Notes under the pieces: generated by a model
The model's database searches: none
What the model saw: the letters and a program-made list of their open reading frames with translations, nothing else
What the model was told of the DNA's origin: nothing
Assembly (NCBI RefSeq): GCF_900095385.1
Contig: NZ_FMID01000004.1
Coordinates: 110,650-174,649 of the forward strand
Direction of reading: 5' to 3'
Length of the DNA stretch: 64,000 nucleotides
Source of the DNA: Methanoculleus chikugoensis
Lineage (GTDB): Archaea > Halobacteriota > Methanomicrobia > Methanomicrobiales > Methanoculleaceae
Program-made: the position numbers and the translations under genes
In this document: positions 26,574-33,321 of the stretch, one piece after another
How the letters are laid out: each line of letters starts with the position of its first letter
Position numbering within the stretch: position 1 is the stretch's first letter

Positions 26574-27599
26574 TCACACCGGGTTCTCCGGCGCGGGCCC
26601 CTTCTCCGGTTTCTTTGCTTCAAGGAGGTCTTCGGCCTTCAGCCGCCCGATGACGGCATCGAGATACCCGGAGACGATCCGGTCTCTCTCGGGGATCTCC
26701 CGGATCCAGACCCGCACCGTCAGCCGGACCCACTCCTCCCTGATCGACGTGACCTGTACCTTCGGCTCGAAGATCGCAAGGCCGATATGGGGGAGGTCGG
26801 AGGAGAGGCGCCCGATGTAGGGGAGGTCGAAGAGGCTCTGGACCGCTGAGCGTTCGGCCGGCTCGACGTGGGGCAGGATTCGGGGATGGTCGCGGGCTGC
26901 CGCGAGGGCGATCTCCTGCACCCGCCCAAGATCCGCGGTGAGCGGGACGGTGAGCGGGATCGCGATCTCCTGCACCCGCCCAAGATCCGCGGTGACCGGG
27001 ACGGTGAGCGGGATCGCGATCTCCTGCACCCGCCCAAGATCCGCGGTGACCGGGACGGTGAGCGGGATCGCGATCTCCTGGAGCCCGGCGCGGGAGTAGT
27101 TGATGACCTTTGAGGTGATGATGTTCGAGTTCGGGGTGAGGATCAGACCGCCGTCGAGCCCCTGGAGGATCGTCGTCGTGAACGAGATATCATGCACCTT
27201 GCACAGCCCCGTCGACGGCATCTCCCCGACGACGATCCACTCTTCGAGCTGGACCGGGCGGTTGATGGTGATCAGGATGCCGGCAAGGACGTTCTGGGTG
27301 ATCTGGGTCGACGAGACGGCCACGATGATGCCGAGGATCCCGAGCGATGCGGCAACAGCCGTGAGATCGAAGTCGAGGAGGTAGCGCGCGCTCGCGTAGA
27401 CCCCGCAGATGATGACGGCGTACTGCAGGATGGCCGCCGCCCACTTGGCCGTTCCCGGGGAGGTGCGCCCGTCGAGTGCCTGCCGGAGAAGCATGTAGGC
27501 GAGGTTACCGAGGAAGAGAAACACGACAAGAGCGAGGAGGAACGCAAAGAATGCATCAAGGGGCACCCCGCCGATGAGGGCCGGATCGCTCGTCTGCAT
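26574..27599 (-). CDS. MscS-family mechanosensitive channel with triplicated segment
   Basis: About 341 residues from ATG 27599; a Met at 27644 overlapping the upstream gene is also possible. Three N-terminal helices, the pore-lining TM3/beta junction (ASLGILGIIVAVSSTQITQNVLAGILITINRPVQLEEWIVVG), then the soluble beta and alpha-beta domains. The 18-residue unit EIAIPLTVPVTADLGRVQ occurs three times in a row where a normal MscS has one, encoded by an almost perfect 54-bp tandem repeat. The channel releases solutes on hypo-osmotic shock. Whether the extra strands are tolerated in the vestibule is unclear. Confidence 0.82.
   Translation of the reverse strand: MQTSDPALIGGVPLDAFFAFLLALVVFLFLGNLAYMLLRQALDGRTSPGTAKWAAAILQYAVIICGVYASARYLLDFDLTAVAASLGILGIIVAVSSTQITQNVLAGILITINRPVQLEEWIVVGEMPSTGLCKVHDISFTTTILQGLDGGLILTPNSNIITSKVINYSRAGLQEIAIPLTVPVTADLGRVQEIAIPLTVPVTADLGRVQEIAIPLTVPLTADLGRVQEIALAAARDHPRILPHVEPAERSAVQSLFDLPYIGRLSSDLPHIGLAIFEPKVQVTSIREEWVRLTVRVWIREIPERDRIVSGYLDAVIGRLKAEDLLEAKKPEKGPAPENPV
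26908..27069. repeat. 54-bp tandem repeat, three copies
   Basis: Units 26908-26961, 26962-27015 and 27016-27069 are identical except for a G/C difference (GGTGAGCGGG versus GGTGACCGGG). The period is 18 codons, so reading frame in the MscS gene is kept. Loss or gain by slippage would change the protein by 18 residues at a time. Confidence 0.95.
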
Positions 27600-27630
27600 A
27601 TAGAGTGAGGTGGGTGGGCGGGCGGGAGAG

Positions 27631-27984
27631 TTAATCCCTCTCATACCCGCCGGAGCGCGCCTGGAGCACCGGAAAGACCGCAGCGCCGAGGATCTCTTCT
27701 GCGCGCTCCGGGTAGCGCTCCGCCATGATCGAGAGGAGCCGCTGTGTCCCCGCGGCCGTGGTGGAGATCCCGACCCGCTCGGCCCGGCGGATCAGCCCGT
27801 CGCGCTCCATCTCCCCGAACCGGGGGAGGACGTAGTAGTGCGGGATCCCGAGGTGCTCGGCAAGTTTCCGGGTCGTCGGGAAACGGAACGAGACGCCCTC
27901 CGGGGAGAAACTGAGGGTTACGCACCGGTCATCCAGGAGAAGGATCCTCGCGGCCGCCTCAAAGATATCGTCGTGTGTGGACAT
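27631..27984 (-). CDS. Conserved hypothetical, winged-helix-like
   Basis: 117 residues. The middle, TTRKLAEHLGIPHYYVLPRFGEMERDGLIRRAERVGISTT, has the pattern of a winged helix (recognition helix then a basic wing), preceded by a strand-rich segment with FSPEGVSFRFP. It may be a small DNA-binding regulator, but no family could be named. Its stop lies 32 bases before the MscS start at 27599 and overlaps the alternative start at 27644, so the two are probably co-transcribed. No ligand domain. Confidence 0.6.
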   Translation of the reverse strand: MSTHDDIFEAAARILLLDDRCVTLSFSPEGVSFRFPTTRKLAEHLGIPHYYVLPRFGEMERDGLIRRAERVGISTTAAGTQRLLSIMAERYPERAEEILGAAVFPVLQARSGGYERD

Positions 27985-28033
27985 CCGATCGTACCAGTAG
28001 TCGCGCCCGGCGGAAAAAAAGAGGTCGGTTCGG

Positions 28034-28267
28034 TTACGCTGCTTCCGCCTTCATTTCGCCGCGCTCTTCCTCGGGCATCCCCTCGAGGTAGACGATCTCG
28101 GCGCCGATGTCCTTTGCAATCTGTTCGAGTTCGACCTTCCTGAAGTGGGTCCCCTCCACCTTCAGGTGCTTTTCTTCGCCCTGCTCTTCGACGACGGCGA
28201 CAACGCGGAACCGGGGCTGCTTCACGCCGGTACCGACTTTCTGGCGTTCTCGTGCGTAGATCTTCAT
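28034..28267 (-). CDS. Small hypothetical protein of methanogens
   Basis: 77 residues, MKIYARERQKVGTGVKQPRF onward, rich in Lys/Glu, with beta-strand-like RFRVVAVVEEQGE and an acidic C-terminus. ATG 28267 has GGGGTGA upstream at normal spacing. No domain recognised, no membrane segment. It is divergent from the MoSto-like gene across 93 bases that contain a perfect inverted repeat, so the two may share control. A T-run follows its stop (plus-strand GGAAAAAAAG at 28013). Confidence 0.6.
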   Translation of the reverse strand: MKIYARERQKVGTGVKQPRFRVVAVVEEQGEEKHLKVEGTHFRKVELEQIAKDIGAEIVYLEGMPEEERGEMKAEAA

Positions 28268-28290
28268 TACTTCTTCACCCCACAACCAAT

Positions 28291-28310
28291 TGGTATATCA
28301 GCAGATATAC
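28291..28310. promoter_or_regulatory. Perfect inverted repeat between divergent genes
   Basis: GGTATATC-AGCA-GATATACC, an 8-bp dyad with a 4-base centre, lies 23 bases from the minus-strand start (28267) and about 50 bases before the MoSto-like gene. CTTAATACTT (28321-28330) is a TATA candidate for the latter. The dyad has the geometry of a dimeric repressor or activator site. Confidence 0.5.
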
Positions 28311-28360
28311 CACGAAGACACTTAATACTTACGCCCACATATGCTATGAGGAGACTAACC

Positions 28361-29167
28361 ATGGCAGAGCGATTCGAGATGGGATCGAGACTCAAGGGCG
28401 AGAGCCTGGTCCGGCGGAGCCTGCTCCGCGAGACCGGGGAGGTCCGGCAGATCCGGATCATGCCGGACTTAAACGTTGTCAAGATCGGCGGCCACGGCGT
28501 CATCGATTACGGGCGGGAGGTCGTTCATCCGCTGATGGAGGAGATCGGCGAACTCTCCCGGGACCACAAGATCCTGGTCGCCACCGGCGGCGGCGCCCGG
28601 GTCCGGCACATCCTCGACGTCGGGATCGATCTCGGGATGCCGACGGGGGTGCTCGCGGAACTCGCGGGCAAGATCAGCGAGCAGAACGCGACCATGATCT
28701 CGCTCCTCCTCTCGAAATACAACGGCACCCGGATCCAGACCGGCGACCTCCTGGACCTCCCCTCGCTCATATCCCTCGGTATGCTCCCGGTCGTCCAGGG
28801 CACCCCGCCCTACGGGCTCTACGAGCACCCGCCGAAACTCGGGAGCATCCCGCCGCACCGGACGGATACCGGCGCCTTCCTGATGGCGGAGGTCGTCGGC
28901 GGAAAGAACTGCATCCTCGGGAAGAACGTGGATGGGCTCTATGTGGAGAACCCGTTCGTGAACCCCGACGCCGAGTTCATCGCGGAGATCACGGCCGACG
29001 AACTCCTGGAGATGCAGCTCGAGGATATGGTTCTCGAACCGATGGCGGTCGAACTCCTCCGTGACGCCGTCCACATCAGAGAGATCAAGGTGGTAAACGC
29101 CCACGTCCCCGGCAATATCGCGAAGGCCGTCAACGGGGAGCGGGTCGGCACCATCATCCGGGCGTGA
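28361..29167 (+). CDS. Amino-acid-kinase family protein resembling molybdenum storage protein (MoSto)
   Basis: 268 residues with the amino-acid/uridylate kinase fold: VVKIGGHGVIDYG, ILVATGGGARVRHILDVG, and a C-terminal half (IPPHRTDTGAFLMAEVVGGKN, VDGLYVENP, ELLRDAVHIREIKVVNAHVPGN, GERVGTIIRA) that closely follows MosA/MosB of Azotobacter as I recall them. MoSto packs polyoxomolybdate or tungstate clusters in an ATP-dependent hexamer. ATG 28361 has GAGGAG eight bases upstream. Uridylate kinase is the main alternative name. Position between Mo/W transporter operons favours storage or handling of oxyanions, which is inference. Confidence 0.75.
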   Translation: MAERFEMGSRLKGESLVRRSLLRETGEVRQIRIMPDLNVVKIGGHGVIDYGREVVHPLMEEIGELSRDHKILVATGGGARVRHILDVGIDLGMPTGVLAELAGKISEQNATMISLLLSKYNGTRIQTGDLLDLPSLISLGMLPVVQGTPPYGLYEHPPKLGSIPPHRTDTGAFLMAEVVGGKNCILGKNVDGLYVENPFVNPDAEFIAEITADELLEMQLEDMVLEPMAVELLRDAVHIREIKVVNAHVPGNIAKAVNGERVGTIIRA

Positions 29168-29256
29168 CGGCCGCCCCGGATCAACCATTTTCCATTAACT
29201 CCGGAGAAGTCTTCTTTAGCGTTGCGCGCAGATCTTTACAGCACACGAGCGATTCC

Positions 29257-29955
29257 ATGACTCTCTACCTCGGCATTGACGACACCGACACCCGCGAGTC
29301 CCGGGGGACCGGACGGCTCGCCCGCACGATTGCAGCAGAACTCGCCCGGTCGTATACGGTGACGGGGGTGACCCGTCACCAGCTCTTTGTCCATCCCGCC
29401 GTGCCCTACACCACCCATAACAGCTCCGCGGTCATCCACATCCGGGAGGAGGAGCGCGGGACCGCGGCCGACGTCTTCGCGACGGCAAGGGAGATGATGC
29501 TCGCCGACTTCATCGAGGGGAGCGACCCGGGCATCTGCGTCGCCGCCGGCCCCGGGATCAACGGCGACCTCTCCCGCTTCGGGTTCGCCGCGAAGACGAG
29601 CATCGTGACGCAGGATGAGGCGCGAAAGCTCGCCCGCGAGGCCGGAATCCTCCTCGAAGGGCTCGGCGGCACCGAAGACGGCGTCATCGGCGCACTTGCC
29701 GGGGTCGGGCTTGCGGCATCGGGGAATGACGGCCGGTTCGTCCAGAAGGGAACGACCCGCGACCTCCGCGGCACCCAGACGGTCGCCGCGATCCTCGCCT
29801 CCGGCGTCGACCGGGTGATGACCATGGGCGGCGCAGTGCTCGAAGAAGGTGTCGTTACTCTGCGGAAATTCCCGAAGCCCGCCTGCATCGGGGGGAAGGC
29901 GATCCTCTACGTCGAGGCGGACGGCGAAGCGTATCGGGATATCGTGGTGGGGTGA
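29257..29955 (+). CDS. TiaS-related DDTD protein
   Basis: 232 residues. It starts MTLYLGIDDTDTRESRGTGRLA, the DDTD/GTG pattern of the N-terminal catalytic region of archaeal TiaS, the enzyme that attaches agmatine to C34 of tRNA-Ile2. It is only about half the usual TiaS length and lacks the OB-fold and zinc ribbon needed to bind tRNA, so it is probably a stand-alone paralogue with a different substrate. It sits 90 bases after the MoSto-like gene and before tupA. Function unknown. Confidence 0.6.
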   Translation: MTLYLGIDDTDTRESRGTGRLARTIAAELARSYTVTGVTRHQLFVHPAVPYTTHNSSAVIHIREEERGTAADVFATAREMMLADFIEGSDPGICVAAGPGINGDLSRFGFAAKTSIVTQDEARKLAREAGILLEGLGGTEDGVIGALAGVGLAASGNDGRFVQKGTTRDLRGTQTVAAILASGVDRVMTMGGAVLEEGVVTLRKFPKPACIGGKAILYVEADGEAYRDIVVG

Positions 29956-30079
29956 AGATCGAATCAACAACATCCCCTTAACCCCGGCAAATATAAAATC
30001 CATTAAGTATATCAAGTTTCCATTAACACAAAACACATCTACTTAAATGCACGTATCGCGATATATCAATCTGATCATC

Positions 30080-31003
30080 ATGCACAGACGAATTATTTTT
30101 GCTGTTGCGGCCGTCATGGTCGCCCTCATGCTGATCTGCGGCTGTACCGGGACGACAACCGACCCGACACCCGTAGAGAAGCAGCAACTCCGTATCGCCA
30201 CGACGACCAGCCTTTACGACACCAAGCTCCTCGACCACATCACGCCGATCTTCGAGGAGAAGTACAACGCCGAGGTGCTGATCGTCTCCGCCGGAACCGG
30301 CAAAGCGATCGAGTATGGGCAGCGGGGCGATGTGGACGTCCTGATGGTGCACGACCGTGCGCGTGAAGACGCCTTCATCGCCGACGGCTACGGCATCAAC
30401 CGGCGCGTCTTCGCCTACAACTACTTCGTCCTCGTCGGGCCCGAGTCCGACCCGGCAGAGATCAAGGGCATGCAGCCCGAAGCGGCGTTCACCGCCATCC
30501 GCGAGAAGGGAATGGCCGGTGAGGATGTCGTCTTCGTCTCGCGCGGCGACGCGTCGGGCACGCACTCCAAGGAGAAGGCTATCTGGAAGGGCGCCGGGTT
30601 CAACTACTCGACGGATGTACAGGGCTCCGGGGACTGGTACCAGGAGGCCGGAACAGGCATGGGCGCGACCCTTACGCTGACAAATGAGAAGCAGGCTTAC
30701 ACCCTCTCCGACATCGGCACCTACCTCGCCTACAAGGGCGACCTCGATCTCGTAGCGCTCGTCGACGAGGGCGATATCCTGCTCAACGTCTACTGCGCGA
30801 TGGAGATCAATCCCGAGAAGTACCCCGACACCAACACCACCGTCGCGAAGGACTGGGTCAACTTCCTGATCTCCGACGATATCCAGAAGGAGATTGCATC
30901 CTTCGGTGTCGACCAGTACGGCCAGCCGCTCTTCTACGCCGCCCAGGACGACTGGGAGAAGATCGGCGTGACCGAGGCTGAAGTGAAGGATCCGATCGCC
31001 TGA
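30080..31003 (+). CDS. tupA: Tungstate-binding lipoprotein TupA, paralogue 3
   Basis: 307 residues from ATG 30080 with lipobox LICGC. TupA core: RIATTTSLYDTKLLDHITP, SAGTGKAIEYGQRGDVDVLMVHD, LVGPESDPAEIKGM, VSRGDASGTHSKEKAIW, GMGATL. It differs from paralogues 1 and 2 in using AGTGKAIEYG and in lacking their Cys-rich tail, so it belongs to a separate lineage, closer to bacterial TupA. ACTTAAATG near 30041 is the TATA candidate. A T6 run at 31020 separates it from its tupBC. Confidence 0.92.
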   Translation: MHRRIIFAVAAVMVALMLICGCTGTTTDPTPVEKQQLRIATTTSLYDTKLLDHITPIFEEKYNAEVLIVSAGTGKAIEYGQRGDVDVLMVHDRAREDAFIADGYGINRRVFAYNYFVLVGPESDPAEIKGMQPEAAFTAIREKGMAGEDVVFVSRGDASGTHSKEKAIWKGAGFNYSTDVQGSGDWYQEAGTGMGATLTLTNEKQAYTLSDIGTYLAYKGDLDLVALVDEGDILLNVYCAMEINPEKYPDTNTTVAKDWVNFLISDDIQKEIASFGVDQYGQPLFYAAQDDWEKIGVTEAEVKDPIA

Positions 31004-31057
31004 TCCTGCTACAATCACCCTTTTTTGTCTTCAGCTGCGTGCGGAGAGGTGGAGAGC

Positions 31058-31759
31058 ATGTACGAGATCGTCGAGGGGTTCCTGGAGGCAATCAGGCTCA
31101 TCGTCACGCTTGATCCCGATGTGATGGCCATCGCCGCGCGGAGCATCGCCATATCGCTCACCGCAACGATCGTCGCCTCGCTGATCGCCGTTCCGCTCGG
31201 GGCCGCGATCAACTTCGGGACGTTCCCGGGAAGAAAGAGTCTTATCAACCTGATCCAGACGCTCTACTCCCTCCCGACGGTCATCGTCGGGCTGCTCATA
31301 TTCCTGCTCATCTCCCGCGTCGGCCCGTTCGGGTTCATGCGGCTGCTCTTCACCCCGACCGCGATGATCATCGCGCAGACGGTGCTCATCCTGCCGATCA
31401 TGACCGGCCTCACGATCTCCGCGCTCTCGGGGGTCGACCCGGTGATCAGGGACACCCTCCGCTCGCTCGGGGCAACCCGACTCCAGTTCCTGGTGAACAT
31501 CTTGAAAGAAGCCCGGTTCGCTATCCTTGCGACCGTCGCGGTCGGGTTCGGGCGGGCGATATCGGAGGTCGGGGCGGCGATCCTCGTCGGCGGCAACATC
31601 GCGGCGTCGTCGTTTGCGAGTTCGACCCGGGTCCTGACGACCGCAATATCGCTCGAGACCTCGATGGGCAACATCTCCCAGTCCATCGCGCTCGGGCTCG
31701 TCCTGCTCGCGATCGCCCTCGGCGTGAATCTCGCCATAACCACGGTGCAGCACCGGTGA
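31058..31759 (+). CDS. tupB: Tungstate ABC transporter permease TupB, second copy
   Basis: 233 residues from ATG 31058 (GAGGTGGAG upstream). Five to six membrane helices with YSLPTVIVGLLIFLLISRVGPFG and the coupling segment GATRLQFLVNILKEARFAILATVAVGFGRAISEVGAAILVGGN. Similar along its whole length to the TupB at 18994. Four bases before tupC. Together with the TupA at 30080 it makes a complete second TupABC importer. Confidence 0.92.
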   Translation: MYEIVEGFLEAIRLIVTLDPDVMAIAARSIAISLTATIVASLIAVPLGAAINFGTFPGRKSLINLIQTLYSLPTVIVGLLIFLLISRVGPFGFMRLLFTPTAMIIAQTVLILPIMTGLTISALSGVDPVIRDTLRSLGATRLQFLVNILKEARFAILATVAVGFGRAISEVGAAILVGGNIAASSFASSTRVLTTAISLETSMGNISQSIALGLVLLAIALGVNLAITTVQHR

Positions 31760-31763
31760 TACC

Positions 31764-32837
31764 ATGATCGAACTCGAGAACGTCTCAAAGTACTTCGGCG
31801 ACACCCGGGTGCTCGACGGCGTCACCGGGAAGGTGAACCAGGGCGAGATCTTCGCCGTCATCGGCCCCTCCGGGTCGGGGAAGTCGACCCTGCTGCGCCT
31901 CATCGATCTCCTCGATACCCCGACGGGAGGGACGATCCGGGTGGACGGCACCGATATCCACGCGGAGCAAAGAAACCTCTCCATCCGCAGGATGATGGGG
32001 ATGGTCTTCCAGAAACCCGCCGTCTTCAACGCGACGGTCGCGGAGAACGTCGCCGTCGGCCTCCGGTTCCGGGGCGCGAGCAAGAGCGAGATCCATACCC
32101 GTATCGAGGAAGCTCTCGATATGGTCGGTCTTGCGGGTTACGGGGAGCGCCGGGCAAGGACGCTCTCGGGCGGGGAGATGCAGCGGGTGGCGCTTGCCCG
32201 GGCGATGGTGATCGAGCCGGAGATCCTCCTCCTCGACGAACCGACCGCGAACCTCGACCCGGTCTCGGTGGCGACGATCGAGGATCTGGCGGTGCGGATC
32301 AACCGCGACCTCGGGACGACGATCGTCTTCTCGACCCACGACATGTACCAGGGCCAGCGGCTCGCTCACCGGATCGGGGTGCTGATGAACGGGGTGTTCG
32401 CGCAGGTGGGGACGCCGCGGGAGGTCTTCACCCTCCCGGCAAGCCGGGAGGTCGCCCGGTTCGTCGGGATCGAGAACATCGTCGAGGGCGTCGTCGTCGG
32501 GGAGAACGCTGCCGCCGTCGTCGATGCCGGCGGCGTCCGGATCCGGGCACGGTCGCCGTTCGAGGCGGGGGAGGCGGTCTCTCTCTGCATCCGATCGGAG
32601 GATATCCGGATCGCCGTGGCGGACGGGGCCGCCGCCGCCCCGGGGAGGAACGCCCTTCCCAGCACCGTGACGTCCGTCGTTCCCCGCGGCCCGTTCAGCA
32701 GGGTGACGGTCGACTGCGGGTTCGCGCTCTCGTCCATCCTCTCCTGGAAAGCAGTGGACAACCTCGGCATCCGGGAGGGGAGCCGGGTTGTGGTCTCGTT
32801 TACGCCGGAGTCGGTTCACGTCGTTCGGCGCGAGTGA
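31764..32837 (+). CDS. tupC: Tungstate ABC transporter ATPase TupC, second copy
   Basis: 357 residues: Walker A GPSGSGKST, Q-loop MMGMVFQKPAVFNATV, signature LSGGEMQRVALAR, Walker B LLLDEPTANLD, switch FSTHDMYQGQ, then a C-terminal TOBE-like region (AVSLCIRSEDIRIAV and onward). Same architecture as the TupC at 19694. It closes the Mo/W island; the next gene is the lower-GC restriction-modification gene after a 480-base gap. Confidence 0.92.
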   Translation: MIELENVSKYFGDTRVLDGVTGKVNQGEIFAVIGPSGSGKSTLLRLIDLLDTPTGGTIRVDGTDIHAEQRNLSIRRMMGMVFQKPAVFNATVAENVAVGLRFRGASKSEIHTRIEEALDMVGLAGYGERRARTLSGGEMQRVALARAMVIEPEILLLDEPTANLDPVSVATIEDLAVRINRDLGTTIVFSTHDMYQGQRLAHRIGVLMNGVFAQVGTPREVFTLPASREVARFVGIENIVEGVVVGENAAAVVDAGGVRIRARSPFEAGEAVSLCIRSEDIRIAVADGAAAAPGRNALPSTVTSVVPRGPFSRVTVDCGFALSSILSWKAVDNLGIREGSRVVVSFTPESVHVVRRE

Positions 32838-33321
32838 GGGGCGCCACCAGCCCTTCGGCCCCGAACGTCGAGCCTTTCCGCAGGTGCTCCGGGGAACCCG
32901 CGAAGCGCCCTTGATCGCTTATCGCGGAGGGAGGATGGTGTCGTCCTCTTTCTCCTGCCGGACATGCCCGGGTATGGTATCGCCGGGCTTCACCCGGCGC
33001 ATGATATTTCGACTCCTCTTCGGGATTCCCCGAATATGTTTCGTCATTGCAACCTCCCGATTCTCGCGGTTCAGGGAGGCGCTTCATCGTGTCACGTAAA
33101 GGGGGACACTGGACTGACAGATTCTAAATTACCGTTCTCAGGGGATTGAGAAGATCCTGACAGAGTTCTAATAATTGAAGATAACAACCTATTTCAAATA
33201 GTTGATAGCAGATTCAGGTGGGATATAAGCCCCATTGAATAGTATCGCCCCCCGACGGAATTTTTTCAATTATGGGATATCTGGGTCGTTATTGGTGTAC
33301 GAACGAAAAGAGGTTGAGATT
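32838..33321. other. Boundary region; no clear gene
   Basis: About 480 bases. The left part keeps the GC-rich composition of the host; from about 33110 the sequence becomes AT-rich like the following gene, marking the edge of the presumed transferred segment. CTATTTCAAATAG at 33189-33201 is an odd-length near-perfect palindrome. A TTG at 33235 opens the downstream frame. No att repeat or integrase found. Confidence 0.45.

Noticed and set aside
26908..27069. CRISPR-like regular repeats
   Set aside because: Units are directly adjacent without spacers and lie in frame inside an MscS gene, so this is a coding tandem repeat.
33235..33321. N-terminal extension of the restriction gene from TTG 33235
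   Set aside because: No ribosome site at the TTG, while GAGGTTGAG precedes GTG 33322; the extension is kept as possible but unlikely.
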